Positions 1 to 8,953 of a stretch of DNA of 64,000 bases are shown here, in pieces. Both the position numbers and the translations under genes were made by a program. The stretch comes from Burkholderiaceae bacterium (GTDB taxonomy: Bacteria > Pseudomonadota > Gammaproteobacteria > Burkholderiales > Burkholderiaceae_C), in assembly GCA_030654805.1 (NCBI GenBank), contig JAURWR010000118.1:48574-112573 (forward strand), given 5' to 3'. The notes beneath the pieces are model-generated. The model was not told the DNA's origin and did no database searches. It saw nothing but the letters and a program-made list of their open reading frames with translations. How positions within the stretch are numbered: position 1 is the first letter of the stretch; each line of letters begins with the position of its first letter.

Positions 1-439
1 ATTGATCGCCGGCATGACGCGCGGCACGCTGGTGGTCGAGGCCGCCCTGCAATCGGGGTCACTGATCACCGCGCGACTGGCCAGCGAGGCAGGTCGCGAG
101 GTCTTTGCGATCCCGGGTTCCATCCACTCGCCGCAATCGCGTGGCTGCCATGCGTTGATCAGGCAAGGTGCCAAGCTGGTCGAGTCCGCCGAGGACGTGC
201 TTGAAGAGTTGCAGCCGATCGCATCGGCGGGCCGTCGGCCTACGGTGGAGCCCTCACAAGCTCCCTCTGCAGACCCCCTTCTCGACGCGATGGGTCACGA
301 CCTGGTGTCTCTCGAAGCCCTGGTCGCGCGCACCGGATGGCCGTCGCATGAACTGAACATCCGCCTGCTCGATCTGGAATTGAGCGGCCAGGTCGCACGC
401 CGGCCCGGTCAGCTGTTTCAGCGCATCACGATTGTCTGA
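1..439 (+). CDS. dprA: DNA-processing protein DprA (3' part)
   Basis: C-terminal part of DprA, the recombination mediator that binds single-stranded DNA and loads RecA during natural transformation. The gene begins before the window, so only about 145 residues are visible. They contain the end of the Rossmann-like core, with the typical segments GTLVVEAALQSGSLITAR and FAIPGSIHSPQSRGCHALIR, then a linker and a C-terminal winged-helix-like segment. The stop is at 437-439. The gene is followed 88 bases later by smg, a common pairing in betaproteobacteria. The missing N-terminus cannot be assessed. Confidence 0.93.
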   Translation, partial: LIAGMTRGTLVVEAALQSGSLITARLASEAGREVFAIPGSIHSPQSRGCHALIRQGAKLVESAEDVLEELQPIASAGRRPTVEPSQAPSADPLLDAMGHDLVSLEALVARTGWPSHELNIRLLDLELSGQVARRPGQLFQRITIV

Positions 440-490
440 GTGCGGCCCGAAAGACCCGGCCGCAAGCGCCGAAACTCCATGTCTTTCGGC

Positions 491-521
491 TTGCGTGACG
501 CCCAATTTGCTCGGGTATGAT
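491..521 (+). promoter_or_regulatory. Candidate smg promoter
   Basis: A good -10 box, TATGAT (516-521), lies only six bases before the smg start codon. The best -35-like box is TTGCGT (491-496), with a long 19-base spacer, so the -35 is weak. A start site 7 bases after the -10 would fall on the ATG itself, and no Shine-Dalgarno sequence is visible before it. Confidence 0.35.
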
Positions 522-527
522 CGTTTC

Positions 528-980
528 ATGTTCGATGTGCTTGTCTACTTGTACGAGAACTACTGGCGACCCGATGCCTGCCCGGATCACGCGCAGTTGA
601 CTCGAAAGCTCTCGTCGGTCGGGTTCGAATCCGACGAGATTCAAGAGGCTTTGTCGTGGCTTGACGGCTTGGCAAGCGCCGCCGAATCGTATGTGGGCGA
701 ACAGGGCGAACACAGCCTGCGCGTCTATTCGCCAGCCGAGCAGGACCACCTCGGTGAAGCCTCTATCGGCTTCATCAGCTTCCTCGAATCCGCTGGTGTG
801 CTGCCGCCACCAATGCGCGAGATGGTGATTGACCGCGCCAGCGCGATCCCGGGTGGCCCCCTCGATTTGGAGGACCTGAAGATCATCGTGCTGATGGTGT
901 TCTGGAGCCTCGGTGAAGAGCCCGATGCGCTGATCCTCGACGAGTTGTTCGTCGACGAGGAAGACCGCCTGATTCACTGA
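528..980 (+). CDS. smg: Smg family protein (DUF494)
   Basis: 150-residue protein of the Smg/DUF494 family, starting MFDVLVYLYENYW, which is the usual start of the family. I chose the ATG at 528 for that reason. An in-frame reading from 432 would add 32 unconserved residues that overlap dprA. The family is small, acidic and helical, conserved next to dprA in beta- and gammaproteobacteria. Its biochemical role is not settled. The gene ends just before a strong terminator. Confidence 0.9.
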   Translation: MFDVLVYLYENYWRPDACPDHAQLTRKLSSVGFESDEIQEALSWLDGLASAAESYVGEQGEHSLRVYSPAEQDHLGEASIGFISFLESAGVLPPPMREMVIDRASAIPGGPLDLEDLKIIVLMVFWSLGEEPDALILDELFVDEEDRLIH

Positions 981-1008
981 CCGGCTCGCGGGACCTGCAT
1001 TGAAAAAT

Positions 1009-1028
1009 GCCGCCTCAGGGCGGCTTTT
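1009..1028 (+). terminator. Rho-independent terminator after smg
   Basis: A perfect 6-bp stem, GCCGCC (1009-1014) with GGCGGC (1019-1024), has a 4-base loop and is followed by TTTT. It lies 28 bases past the smg stop and separates smg from the convergent DUF1631 gene. Confidence 0.85.
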
Positions 1029-1057
1029 CTCATGGGGTCGACGCCGCTGCCGCCCGG

Positions 1058-3400
1058 TCAATTCAGCAAGCGACTCGGGTCCACATCGAGTTTGGCGAGC
1101 GCGCTGCGAGTCGCGCGCACCGTCAGCGATTCATCCTGCACCGGCACCAGCAGACCCGCCTGCAAAAATGCGGCCAGACGCTGCTGCTGAAACAGGATTC
1201 CACGCCCCTGCGGAGACACGAACAAGGACAACTGCCGACGCATGCCTTGCCATGCAAGTTGCACCGAGTCATTGCGGTTGCGGTAGTCCAGCGTGTACCA
1301 GCTGCCGACCTGCAACTCGCGCGCCCACGCCACCATGGCCGGCGTCGGCATCGATCCACCCACCGCGACGACCTCCAATTCGCTGCTCTCGTGCCCCGAC
1401 AAGTCGAGCACCAGCGACTCGTCGATCTCGACATCGTCGGCGTCCGGCAACAACTCCTCCAGCGTTTCGAGCCGCTCCATCAACTGTTCGAGACGCTGCT
1501 TCGGAATCGAAGCGGTGCGAGCCGTGAACGCGGCCGCCAGCGAGTTGTTCAGGCGCTGGATGTGCTCGTCCTGATGCGCGGCGCTGACGCCAGCGCTCTG
1601 CATGCCGTCGCGCAGGATTTTCAGCAACGGCGGCAGACGACGGATCACATCGGCTCGCTCCTCACGGGAGACCTTGGCGCTGGCCGACCAGATCAGATCG
1701 GCTGCCGTGCGCTTCATCGTCTTGATCTCTTCGCTTTGCAGCCCCGACTTGACTGCGGTCATCGCGAGCACGTCAGCCCACACATGGAACAAGAACTCGC
1801 GCACGCCCTCTTGCACCGGCATCTCGTTGAGCATCTTGCGCAGCTCGATCGTGTACTGGATGGCGAGGGTTTCGCGTTGCTCGACCTGCTGGGCGAGCGA
1901 AACACCCTTGCGCGAGGCCTCGTTCTCGTTCTTGAAGTAGTGTTCAAGAAACCGTTCGAACTCGGTGAGCACCGTTTGAAAAACTCGGCGGCCGGTGTCT
2001 GGGTAAGCCTCGACGACCTGCACGACGCGCTTGATTTCCTTCTCGACCGCCCCCCCCGCCAAACGCGCGCTGTTGGCGTCGAACCCCATCACGCAAGCCC
2101 CCATCCGGTCGATGAGGCGCCGCGCTGGGTGATCGGTGGTGGCAAAGAAATCCGGCTCGCTGACCGCGACGCGTAATACCGGCATCTGCAGGCGTGCGAA
2201 CCAGACCCGAACCGAGGCCGGGATGCGCTCCTCGGTCAGGATGCTCTGGAACAGAAGCGCCACCACCTCGATCGTCGCGCGCTCTCCAGGCGACGACGCA
2301 GCGGCCTTCAGCGCCTGCTTGCGCTGATGCAGCTCTTCGAGCATCGCGGGCGTGCTGACCGGGGCGTTGGCGTGTCGCGCGCTGGGTTCCGGGGTCAGTC
2401 TCAGCGCGATGCCCTGCTGGGCGTTGGTAATCGCCGCGTCGAGCGCCGGGGAAGCCGGTCCATGCGACGTGCGCGCGAAGTCGGGCAACTGCCTGCCGAT
2501 CAGGCGGTTGAGGCGACCGAGCACGGCTTCAGCATGGTCGGTCCCGCCACGTCCGAGCCCACCAGCGCGGGTCATCATCCGGGTTTCTTCACCCACGCTC
2601 TTGTCGTCGGCAAGCGCGCCACCAGATGCTTCGCTCGCAGCGGCTGACTGGGACGCTCTTTCGGCGGGAGCCAACGCGCTCAAGCCGGTCGCAGGACCCG
2701 AAGCGAACTGACTGGATTGGGTGTTGACGAAGGCCGAGTTGCGTGAGCGACGGATGAACGGCCGAAGATCAATCTCTGGCAGCACCCCCCGCTCGATCAG
2801 CAGGCGGTTCGCCTCGTGATAGGCCTCTTCGTTGAAGTGCGCGAACTCCTCGTGCAGCACGCCTTGCAGCGTGCGCCAAGCTTCATGACTGAGTCCGGCC
2901 GTGCGCCACGAGGTGATGGCAATGCGCGCCAGCACATGCGGTCGCAGGATGTCGTTGGCGTCGAGTTCCTCGCGCCCTTCGAGCATCGTCATGCGCGAGC
3001 GCAGGTCGGTGAACTCCCACGAGGCGCGGTCCATCACGGACAAAGCCAAGCGTGAACTGAGAATCTCGCCTTCGATGGTCTCGTTGTCGACCAGGCTGAA
3101 ATTCTGCCGACCGCCGGCCATCGGCAGGTCGTTCGGTCGCGATGCAGACACCAAGCCACTGTGCAACGCGCCGCGCAGCATCGACATCGCACCCTGAAGC
3201 CAGAAACCGGCGGAGTTCTTGATGTCCTCGACGGCATCGCGTCGGCGCATCATCGTGGCCGGATCGGCGACCTGGCTCAGCAACAGACGGGCACCCTGGT
3301 CGACCGCGTGGACGACACCGGGCAGACCTTCGAGCAGTCCCTCGACATACGAACGGCGGGCCTGGGTGGCCAGGGCCATCGTGTGGGCGGTGGACGCCAT
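1058..3400 (-). CDS. DUF1631 family protein
   Basis: 780-residue protein matching the DUF1631 family, common in beta- and gammaproteobacteria and of unknown function. The start MASTAHTMALATQARRSYVE is taken at 3400. The open frame runs much further upstream (to 5077), but that part is only the antisense shadow of secF/secD. The protein is soluble-looking and mostly helical, with no signal peptide or membrane segment. An Ala/Ser-rich low-complexity stretch lies mid-protein. The C-terminal ~110 residues (from about LEVVAVGGSM) look beta-rich, as in small ligand-binding domains, but I cannot assign a ligand. It is convergent with smg and 38 bases downstream of secF, so it may be co-transcribed with the sec genes. 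Confidence 0.8.
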   Translation of the reverse strand: MASTAHTMALATQARRSYVEGLLEGLPGVVHAVDQGARLLLSQVADPATMMRRRDAVEDIKNSAGFWLQGAMSMLRGALHSGLVSASRPNDLPMAGGRQNFSLVDNETIEGEILSSRLALSVMDRASWEFTDLRSRMTMLEGREELDANDILRPHVLARIAITSWRTAGLSHEAWRTLQGVLHEEFAHFNEEAYHEANRLLIERGVLPEIDLRPFIRRSRNSAFVNTQSSQFASGPATGLSALAPAERASQSAAASEASGGALADDKSVGEETRMMTRAGGLGRGGTDHAEAVLGRLNRLIGRQLPDFARTSHGPASPALDAAITNAQQGIALRLTPEPSARHANAPVSTPAMLEELHQRKQALKAAASSPGERATIEVVALLFQSILTEERIPASVRVWFARLQMPVLRVAVSEPDFFATTDHPARRLIDRMGACVMGFDANSARLAGGAVEKEIKRVVQVVEAYPDTGRRVFQTVLTEFERFLEHYFKNENEASRKGVSLAQQVEQRETLAIQYTIELRKMLNEMPVQEGVREFLFHVWADVLAMTAVKSGLQSEEIKTMKRTAADLIWSASAKVSREERADVIRRLPPLLKILRDGMQSAGVSAAHQDEHIQRLNNSLAAAFTARTASIPKQRLEQLMERLETLEELLPDADDVEIDESLVLDLSGHESSELEVVAVGGSMPTPAMVAWARELQVGSWYTLDYRNRNDSVQLAWQGMRRQLSLFVSPQGRGILFQQQRLAAFLQAGLLVPVQDESLTVRATRSALAKLDVDPSRLLN

Positions 3401-3438
3401 GGGTTCAAGCTGCCTTCGGGGGTGGATGCGTTTTGACT

Positions 3439-4470
3439 CTACACCACCGCCCCGGCATTCGGATCGTCCGGATCGAGCTCTTTGCCCGTGGGCTTGACCA
3501 GATCGTCGCGCTTGACACCCAGCCACATCGCGATGGCCGCCGCCACGAACACCGACGAGTAGATGCCGAACAGGATGCCGATGGTCAGCGCCACGGCGAA
3601 GTAGTGCAAGGTCGGGCCGCCGAAGATCAGCATCGAGACCACCATCATCAGCGTGCAGCCGTGGGTGATGATGGTGCGACTGATGGTGCTGGTGATGGCA
3701 TGGTCGATCACCTGAGGCGTGGTCATCTTGCGGTACTTGCGGAAGGCCTCGCGGATCCGGTCGAAAATGACCACCGATTCGTTGACCGAGTAGCCGAGCA
3801 CGGCAAGTACCGCCGCCAGCACGGACAGCGAGAACTCCCACTGGAAGAAGGCGAAGAAGCCGACGATGATGATCACGTCGTGCAGGTTGGCGATGATGCC
3901 GGCGACCGAAAATTTCCACTCGAAACGCACGGCCAAATACATCATGATGCCGGCGATCGTGACGGCCAGCGCCAACGCACCGTCTCGCGCTAGTTCGGAT
4001 CCGACCGACGGCCCGACAAACTCGCTGCGCTGCAGCTTCACCTTCTCGGCACCGACCTCGCCGCACACCGGCGCTGTGGTTTCCGCGCCCTTGTCCGACT
4101 TGACCAGCTGCGTGCTGACGGTGCCGCCTTCGGCCTTGCACAACGCCACGAAGACGCGATCGACCACCTCGGCCTGCTTGACGTCGGCGCGCACCGGCAA
4201 GCGGATCAGCACATCGCGCGAGGTGCCGAAATTCTGCACCTGCACCTCGCCGAACTGAAGCGACTCGACGGTGGTACGCACCCGATTGATGTCGGCCGGC
4301 TGCGTGTAGGCCACCTCGATCACCGTGCCCCCGGTGAACTCGATCGAGAAATGCAGCCCGCGCGTCGCGATGAAGAAGACTGCGGCGACGAAGGTCAGCG
4401 CCGAAATCACGTTGAGCACCAGCGCGTGGCGCATGAACGGGATGTCCCGCCTGATCCTGAAAAACTCCAT
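3439..4470 (-). CDS. secF: Protein translocase subunit SecF
   Basis: 343-residue inner-membrane SecF, partner of SecD. The SecDF complex uses the proton gradient to pull exported proteins off the SecYEG channel on the periplasmic side. The sequence shows a first membrane helix (about 15-35), the conserved FTGGT (45-49), a periplasmic domain, then five membrane helices including the hallmark VNESVVIFDRIRE (229-241). Length is near the usual 310-340. The start ATG at 4470 has AAGGA 7 bases upstream. The gene lies 120 bases after secD, a gap that holds a small duplicate of the secF start (see 4506-4550). Confidence 0.97.
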   Translation of the reverse strand: MEFFRIRRDIPFMRHALVLNVISALTFVAAVFFIATRGLHFSIEFTGGTVIEVAYTQPADINRVRTTVESLQFGEVQVQNFGTSRDVLIRLPVRADVKQAEVVDRVFVALCKAEGGTVSTQLVKSDKGAETTAPVCGEVGAEKVKLQRSEFVGPSVGSELARDGALALAVTIAGIMMYLAVRFEWKFSVAGIIANLHDVIIIVGFFAFFQWEFSLSVLAAVLAVLGYSVNESVVIFDRIREAFRKYRKMTTPQVIDHAITSTISRTIITHGCTLMMVVSMLIFGGPTLHYFAVALTIGILFGIYSSVFVAAAIAMWLGVKRDDLVKPTGKELDPDDPNAGAVV

Positions 4471-4562
4471 CTTGAAATCCTTGGTTGGGCGTTTTCAGTG
4501 AAGGCTCACATCGGCGCGAAGCGCATGTGATGCCCAAACAAAAACTCCATTTGTGTTCCTTG
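4461..4562 (-). repeat. Imperfect direct repeat of the secF initiation region
   Basis: The secF ribosome-binding site plus first codons (4461-4482) recur at 4541-4562. Both copies share the exact 10-mer aaaactccat (plus-strand form of ATGGAGTTTT) followed by an AAGGA-type Shine-Dalgarno at similar spacing. The copies are 80 bases apart. Confidence 0.6.
4506..4550 (-). CDS. Short upstream ORF between secD and secF (14 aa)
   Basis: A 14-codon frame reading MEFLFGHHMRFAPM then TGA, preceded by AAGGA 6 bases before the ATG. It begins with the same MEF as SecF (MEFFRIRRDIPFM) and resembles its first 14 residues, so it looks like a partial duplication of the secF start. It ends 35 bases before the secF ATG. 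It could be a leader peptide tuning SecF translation, or a harmless duplication. No function is known to me; the ORF itself is seen directly in the sequence. Confidence 0.4.
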   Translation of the reverse strand: MEFLFGHHMRFAPM

Positions 4563-4590
4563 TCCCGCGTCGGCGTGTGCGAGCTGGGGC

Positions 4591-6468
4591 TCAGGCCTTC
4601 AAGCCGGCATCGGAGGCCGGCTTCCAGACCTGACCGATCGAGACGCCCTTGAGCTTCTTTTGCCGCCCGTACCAGAGGTTGACCAGGCCGCGCGAGAACA
4701 CCACCGCCGAGAACATCGAGGTCAGGATGCCGAGGCAATGCACCACCGCGAAGCCGCGCACCGGGCCGGAGCCGAACGCCAGCAGCGACAGCCCGGCGAT
4801 CAGTGTGGTGACGTTGGAGTCGAGGATGGTGGTGAACGCGCGTTCGTAGCCGTTGTGGATCGCCGACTGCGGCGATGCCCCGGAGCGCAGTTCCTCGCGC
4901 ACCCGTTCGTTGATCAGCACGTTGGCGTCGATCGCCATGCCCAGTGTCAGCGCGATCGCCGCCATGCCCGGCAGCGTCAGGCTGGCCTGCAGCATCGACA
5001 GCACCGACACCAGCAGCAGCAGGTTGAACGCCAGCGCCAGTGTCGAGATGATGCCGAACAGCATGTAGTACAGGCACATGAAGACCGCGATCGCCGCGAA
5101 TCCGTACAGCACGCTGTTGAAGCCCTTCGAGATGTTGTCGGCGCCGAGGCTCGGGCCGATCGTGCGCTCCTCGATGATGTCCATCGGCGCGGCCAGCGAG
5201 CCCGAACGCAGCAGCAGCGAGGTGTCGGCCGCCTCGGCCGTGGTCATGCGACCCGAGATCTGAACCCGCCCGCCACCGATCTCGGCGCGGATCACCGGCG
5301 CGGTCACGATCTCGCCTTTGCCCTTCTCGAACAGCAGGATGGCCATGCGCTTGCCGATGTTGTCGCGCGTTACGTCCTTGAAGATGCGCGATCCCTTGGC
5401 GTCCAGCGTCAGGTTGACCGTGGGTTCTTGCGTCTGACCATCGAAGCCCGCCTGAGCATCGGTCAGGTTCTCACCCGTGAGGATGACCTGCCGCTTGAGA
5501 ATCAGCGCCACGCCGTTTCGTTCGGTGTAGCGCTCGGTGCCAAATGGCACCGGCCCGGTTCCACCCGCCGCCGCAGCGGCTTCGGCGCTTTCGTCAACCA
5601 GTCGCACCTCCAGCGTCGCGGTGCGGCCGATGATGTCCTTGGCCTTGGCGGTGTCCTGCACGCCCGGCAACTGCACCACGACCCGGTCGATGCCCTGCTG
5701 CTGGATCACCGGCTCGGACACACCGAGTTCGTTGACACGGTTGTGCAGGGTCGTGATGTTCTGCTTGACTGCGGCTTCCTGCACCCGGCGCGACGCTTCG
5801 GGCTTCAGGGAGCCGGCCAGCTTGATGTCGGTGCCGTCGGGGGTTTCGGTCCACTGCAGATCGCGCAGCTCGTCTTCGAGCAGTTGGCGGGCCGCAGTCA
5901 GCGTTTCGCGATCGCGGAATCGCACCACGACCGCATTGCCTTCGCGCACGATGCCCGCGTGGCGCAGGTTCTTGTCGCGCAGCATCAGGCGCACGTCTCC
6001 GGTCAGCGACTCGGCCTTCTTGGTCAGGGCCGACTTCATGTCGACCTGCATCAGGAAGTGCACGCCGCCGCGCAGGTCCAGCCCCAGCGACATCGGCAGC
6101 GCGCGCAGCGATGTCAACCAGTGCGGCGAGCGCGACAGCAGGTTCAGCGCGACGATGTAACTCGGATCGGCCGGGTCGGGATTCAACGCTCTGCCAATGG
6201 CGTCCTTGGCCTTGATCTGCGTGTCGGTGTCGGTGAAGCGTGCCTTCACCGAGCTCCCTTCGAACTGCACGAAGTCGGCCTTCAGGCCCGCTTGCGTGAG
6301 CGCCTCCTCGACACGGGTGGCGACGCCGCCATCGATCTTCAGCGTGGCACGGCCACTGCTGACCTGCACCGCAGGCGCCTCACCAAACAGATTGGGCAGC
6401 GTGTAGATCAAGCCGACCAGCAAGGCGGCCAGCAGGATCGCGTATTTCCAGAGGGGATAACGGTTCAT
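4591..6468 (-). CDS. secD: Protein translocase subunit SecD
   Basis: 625-residue inner-membrane SecD, forming with SecF the proton-driven accessory complex of the Sec translocon. Visible features are an N-terminal membrane helix (about 9-25), the family motif GLDLRGGVHF (129-138), a large periplasmic P1 region, and a C-terminal block of five membrane helices with GMAIDANVLINERVREEL in the pore region. The length is normal. The start MNRYPLWKYA at 6468 is typical of betaproteobacterial SecD. It sits 96 bases downstream of yajC in the order yajC-secD-secF. Confidence 0.97.
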   Translation of the reverse strand: MNRYPLWKYAILLAALLVGLIYTLPNLFGEAPAVQVSSGRATLKIDGGVATRVEEALTQAGLKADFVQFEGSSVKARFTDTDTQIKAKDAIGRALNPDPADPSYIVALNLLSRSPHWLTSLRALPMSLGLDLRGGVHFLMQVDMKSALTKKAESLTGDVRLMLRDKNLRHAGIVREGNAVVVRFRDRETLTAARQLLEDELRDLQWTETPDGTDIKLAGSLKPEASRRVQEAAVKQNITTLHNRVNELGVSEPVIQQQGIDRVVVQLPGVQDTAKAKDIIGRTATLEVRLVDESAEAAAAAGGTGPVPFGTERYTERNGVALILKRQVILTGENLTDAQAGFDGQTQEPTVNLTLDAKGSRIFKDVTRDNIGKRMAILLFEKGKGEIVTAPVIRAEIGGGRVQISGRMTTAEAADTSLLLRSGSLAAPMDIIEERTIGPSLGADNISKGFNSVLYGFAAIAVFMCLYYMLFGIISTLALAFNLLLLVSVLSMLQASLTLPGMAAIALTLGMAIDANVLINERVREELRSGASPQSAIHNGYERAFTTILDSNVTTLIAGLSLLAFGSGPVRGFAVVHCLGILTSMFSAVVFSRGLVNLWYGRQKKLKGVSIGQVWKPASDAGLKA

Positions 6469-6564
6469 GACGTCTTTCTGGCGGTCGATCGGAAGGCGGT
6501 CTGCCCAGTGAACGCCGAGCGACGGCCGGGATCGAGTCGGCCGCGCAGTGGACTGAGAGACTCC

Positions 6565-6897
6565 CTACTTGACGGTTCCCTTGGGCAGCACCTGGACGAC
6601 CGACGAGCGCTGCACCTGGATCTCGACCCCGCTGGCCACTTCGATCCCGAGGTAGGTCTCACCCATCTTGGCGACCTTTCCGAGCAACCCGCCACCGATG
6701 ACCACTTCATCGCCCTTGGCGAGCGCCTCGATCATGGCCTTGTGCTCCTTCTGCCGCTTCATCTGCGGGCGGATCATCACGAAGTAGAGCACCACGAACA
6801 TCAGGATCAGCGGCAGCATGGAACCGATGCTGCCGAACATGTCGGGGCTGGCGGTGGCCGCTGGCGCGCCCTGAGCAAATGCTTGGGAAATGAACAC
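6565..6897 (-). CDS. yajC: Preprotein translocase subunit YajC
   Basis: 110-residue YajC, the small membrane protein associated with SecDF. I place the start at a GTG (6897), because AGAGGA sits 7 bases upstream and the reading VFISQAFAQG gives the usual short N-terminus. The frame upstream of it is not conserved. One membrane helix (about 27-43, LPLILMFVVLYFVMI) is followed by a basic stretch and a small beta domain (DEVVIGGGLLGKV). It is the first gene of the yajC-secD-secF set. Confidence 0.93.
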   Translation of the reverse strand: MFISQAFAQGAPAATASPDMFGSIGSMLPLILMFVVLYFVMIRPQMKRQKEHKAMIEALAKGDEVVIGGGLLGKVAKMGETYLGIEVASGVEIQVQRSSVVQVLPKGTVK

Positions 6898-6947
6898 GTG
6901 TAGTCCTCTGGAGGGGCCGCGTGAAACGCCACGGGCAAAACCCCGGG

Positions 6948-6953
6948 ATTGTA
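6948..6953 (-). promoter_or_regulatory. Candidate -10 box for the yajC-secDF genes
   Basis: Read on the minus strand, GTACAATC contains a near-consensus -10 (TACAAT) 51 bases upstream of the yajC GTG. This form is common before betaproteobacterial genes. No clear -35 is visible. Confidence 0.4.
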
Positions 6954-7168
6954 CGGTGCCACCTACGCGAAAAGACCCGCACCGACAAGGGCAGCCAAGC
7001 GTGTCCGAGAGGTCGAAGACCCTGCGCCAAGACACCCGACGACACCGATGGCCCCAGAGTTTGCAATTCGCTTACACCGCCCGGCGCGCCTTGCTGCAAA
7101 GCTCATGACCACGGCAGCGACAGGGTCTCAGAACGGGTCCGCTGGATGGCACACGCCGGGAACCCCGC

Positions 7169-8953
7169 ATGCAAGCACCTCACGATCCAAACTCGAACAC
7201 CCGAAGCACGCGTGCCGCACTCTGCGGCCTGTTCCTCGCAGCCCTCCTGTCACTGACCGGATGCGGCGGTGGTGGAGGCGGCAACAGCAGTGACGGCACG
7301 GGGTCGAACCCCGACACCTCAGGCGCAACTCCGCCTCCGACCACCTCCACCGGCGGCAGCGCCCCGGCTCGCCCGGCGCCCGAAGACCGCCCGCTGGCGG
7401 TGGATGCTGCACGCCTGCTGACGCAGGCAACCTTCGGGATCGCCTCGGCGAGCGAGATCGAGACACTGCGCACCGACGGCTACGAGCGCTGGCTGTGGAC
7501 GCAGTTCAACGCCACCGCCAACTTGCATACCCGCTACCTCGACGCACAGAAGGGCCGCGAGAAGAACCGCAAGGCCACCGACGAGATGAGCTACGAGGCG
7601 GTGTGGCAGCAGTGGCTGACCGGTGCGGACCAGCTGCGTGCGCGCACCGCGTTCGCGCTCGGTCAGATCATGGTGATCTCGAACATCGCACCCGACATCC
7701 GGCCGTATGCGATGTCCTCGTACATGGACCTGCTGAACCGCAATGCCTTCGGCAACTACCGCACGCTGCTCAGGGAAGTGACCTTGCACCCGGCGATGGG
7801 CTACTACCTGAACATGATCGAAAGCGAGAAGGACGACGAGGCGCGCGGCATCCACCCGAACGAGAACTACGCCCGCGAGGTGCTGCAGCTGTTCTCGATC
7901 GGTCTGGTGCAGCTCAACATCGACGGCACGCCGAAGCTCGGCAGCGACGGCAAGCCGCTCGCGACCTACGGCGAAGCGCAGGTGAAGGGCTTCGCCAAGG
8001 CGTTCTCGGGCTGGGCCTTCGCATCGCAGAACCCGTCGCAGCCCGACAGCTTCCACGACGCCAACGAGGAGCTCGACTCGAACTGGACCACGCCGATGCG
8101 CGCCTTCGCGAGCGCGCACTCGGCCGAGGCCAAGACGCTGCTGAACGGCACCACGCTGCCAGCGGGCCAGACACCCGAGAAGGACCTCGACGACGCGATC
8201 GACGTGATCTTCAACCACCCGAACATCGGGCCCTTCATCGGCCGGCAGCTGATCCAGCGGCTGGTCACCAGCAACCCGAGCCCCGCCTACATCGCCCGCG
8301 TGGCGCGCACCTTCAACGACAACGGCGCGGGCGTGCGCGGCGACCTGAAGGCGGTGGTGCGCGCGGTGCTGCTCGACACCGAAGCACGCGATGTCGCCCT
8401 GGCGGCGGGCGACCGCTACGGCAAGCAGCGCGAGCCGGTGGTGCGCTTCGCCAGCTTCCTGCGCGCACTCGGCGCCAAGAGCCAGAACGGCATCAACAGC
8501 ATCCACTACCTCGACAGCGCAGACAACGGGCTCGGGCAGAGCCCGCTGCTGGCGCCGTCGGTCTTCAATTTCTATTCGCCGAATTTCCGCCAGCCCGGCG
8601 CGGTTGCGAAGGCCGGGCTGTATGCGCCGGAATTCCAGATCACGACCGAAACCTCGGTGGTCGGTTCGCTGAACTTCTTCGCCGACCTGTTCAACAGCGA
8701 AGGTTATGGCGACGGCAAGAGCCGGCTGGTGCTCGACCTGAAACCGCTGGCCGCGCTGGCTGCCACGCCGTCGGCGCTGATCGACCGATTGGACGCACTG
8801 TTCTTCGCGCAGCAGATGCGGGCGAGCACGCGGGCGCGGCTGACGCGGCTGCTCGACGCGCTGCCCGGCGCCTCCGAATACGAGCTGTCGCAGCGGGTCA
8901 AGGCCGCGCTGATCGTCATCTCGATCTCCCCCGACTTCGTGATCCAGAAATGA
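7169..8953 (+). CDS. DUF1800 family secreted lipoprotein
   Basis: 594-residue protein of the DUF1800 family. The N-terminus has a signal sequence ending in the lipobox LTGC (Cys32), followed by Gly- and Pro/Thr-rich linkers, so a lipid-anchored envelope protein is expected. The rest is the DUF1800 domain, including the frequent family segment HPNENYAREVLQLFSIGL. The function of the family is unknown. The stop overlaps the start of the DUF1501 gene by four bases (ATGA), so the two are translationally coupled. These families are usually found as neighbours. Confidence 0.87.
   Translation: MQAPHDPNSNTRSTRAALCGLFLAALLSLTGCGGGGGGNSSDGTGSNPDTSGATPPPTTSTGGSAPARPAPEDRPLAVDAARLLTQATFGIASASEIETLRTDGYERWLWTQFNATANLHTRYLDAQKGREKNRKATDEMSYEAVWQQWLTGADQLRARTAFALGQIMVISNIAPDIRPYAMSSYMDLLNRNAFGNYRTLLREVTLHPAMGYYLNMIESEKDDEARGIHPNENYAREVLQLFSIGLVQLNIDGTPKLGSDGKPLATYGEAQVKGFAKAFSGWAFASQNPSQPDSFHDANEELDSNWTTPMRAFASAHSAEAKTLLNGTTLPAGQTPEKDLDDAIDVIFNHPNIGPFIGRQLIQRLVTSNPSPAYIARVARTFNDNGAGVRGDLKAVVRAVLLDTEARDVALAAGDRYGKQREPVVRFASFLRALGAKSQNGINSIHYLDSADNGLGQSPLLAPSVFNFYSPNFRQPGAVAKAGLYAPEFQITTETSVVGSLNFFADLFNSEGYGDGKSRLVLDLKPLAALAATPSALIDRLDALFFAQQMRASTRARLTRLLDALPGASEYELSQRVKAALIVISISPDFVIQK

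Noticed and set aside
3401..5077. N-terminal extension of the DUF1631 gene
   Set aside because: The extension overlaps secF and secD in another frame and has shadow-type composition; the family start is at 3400.
4660..6903. 747-codon plus-strand frame opposite secD and yajC
   Set aside because: It has the same composition bias, and secD on the other strand is unmistakable.
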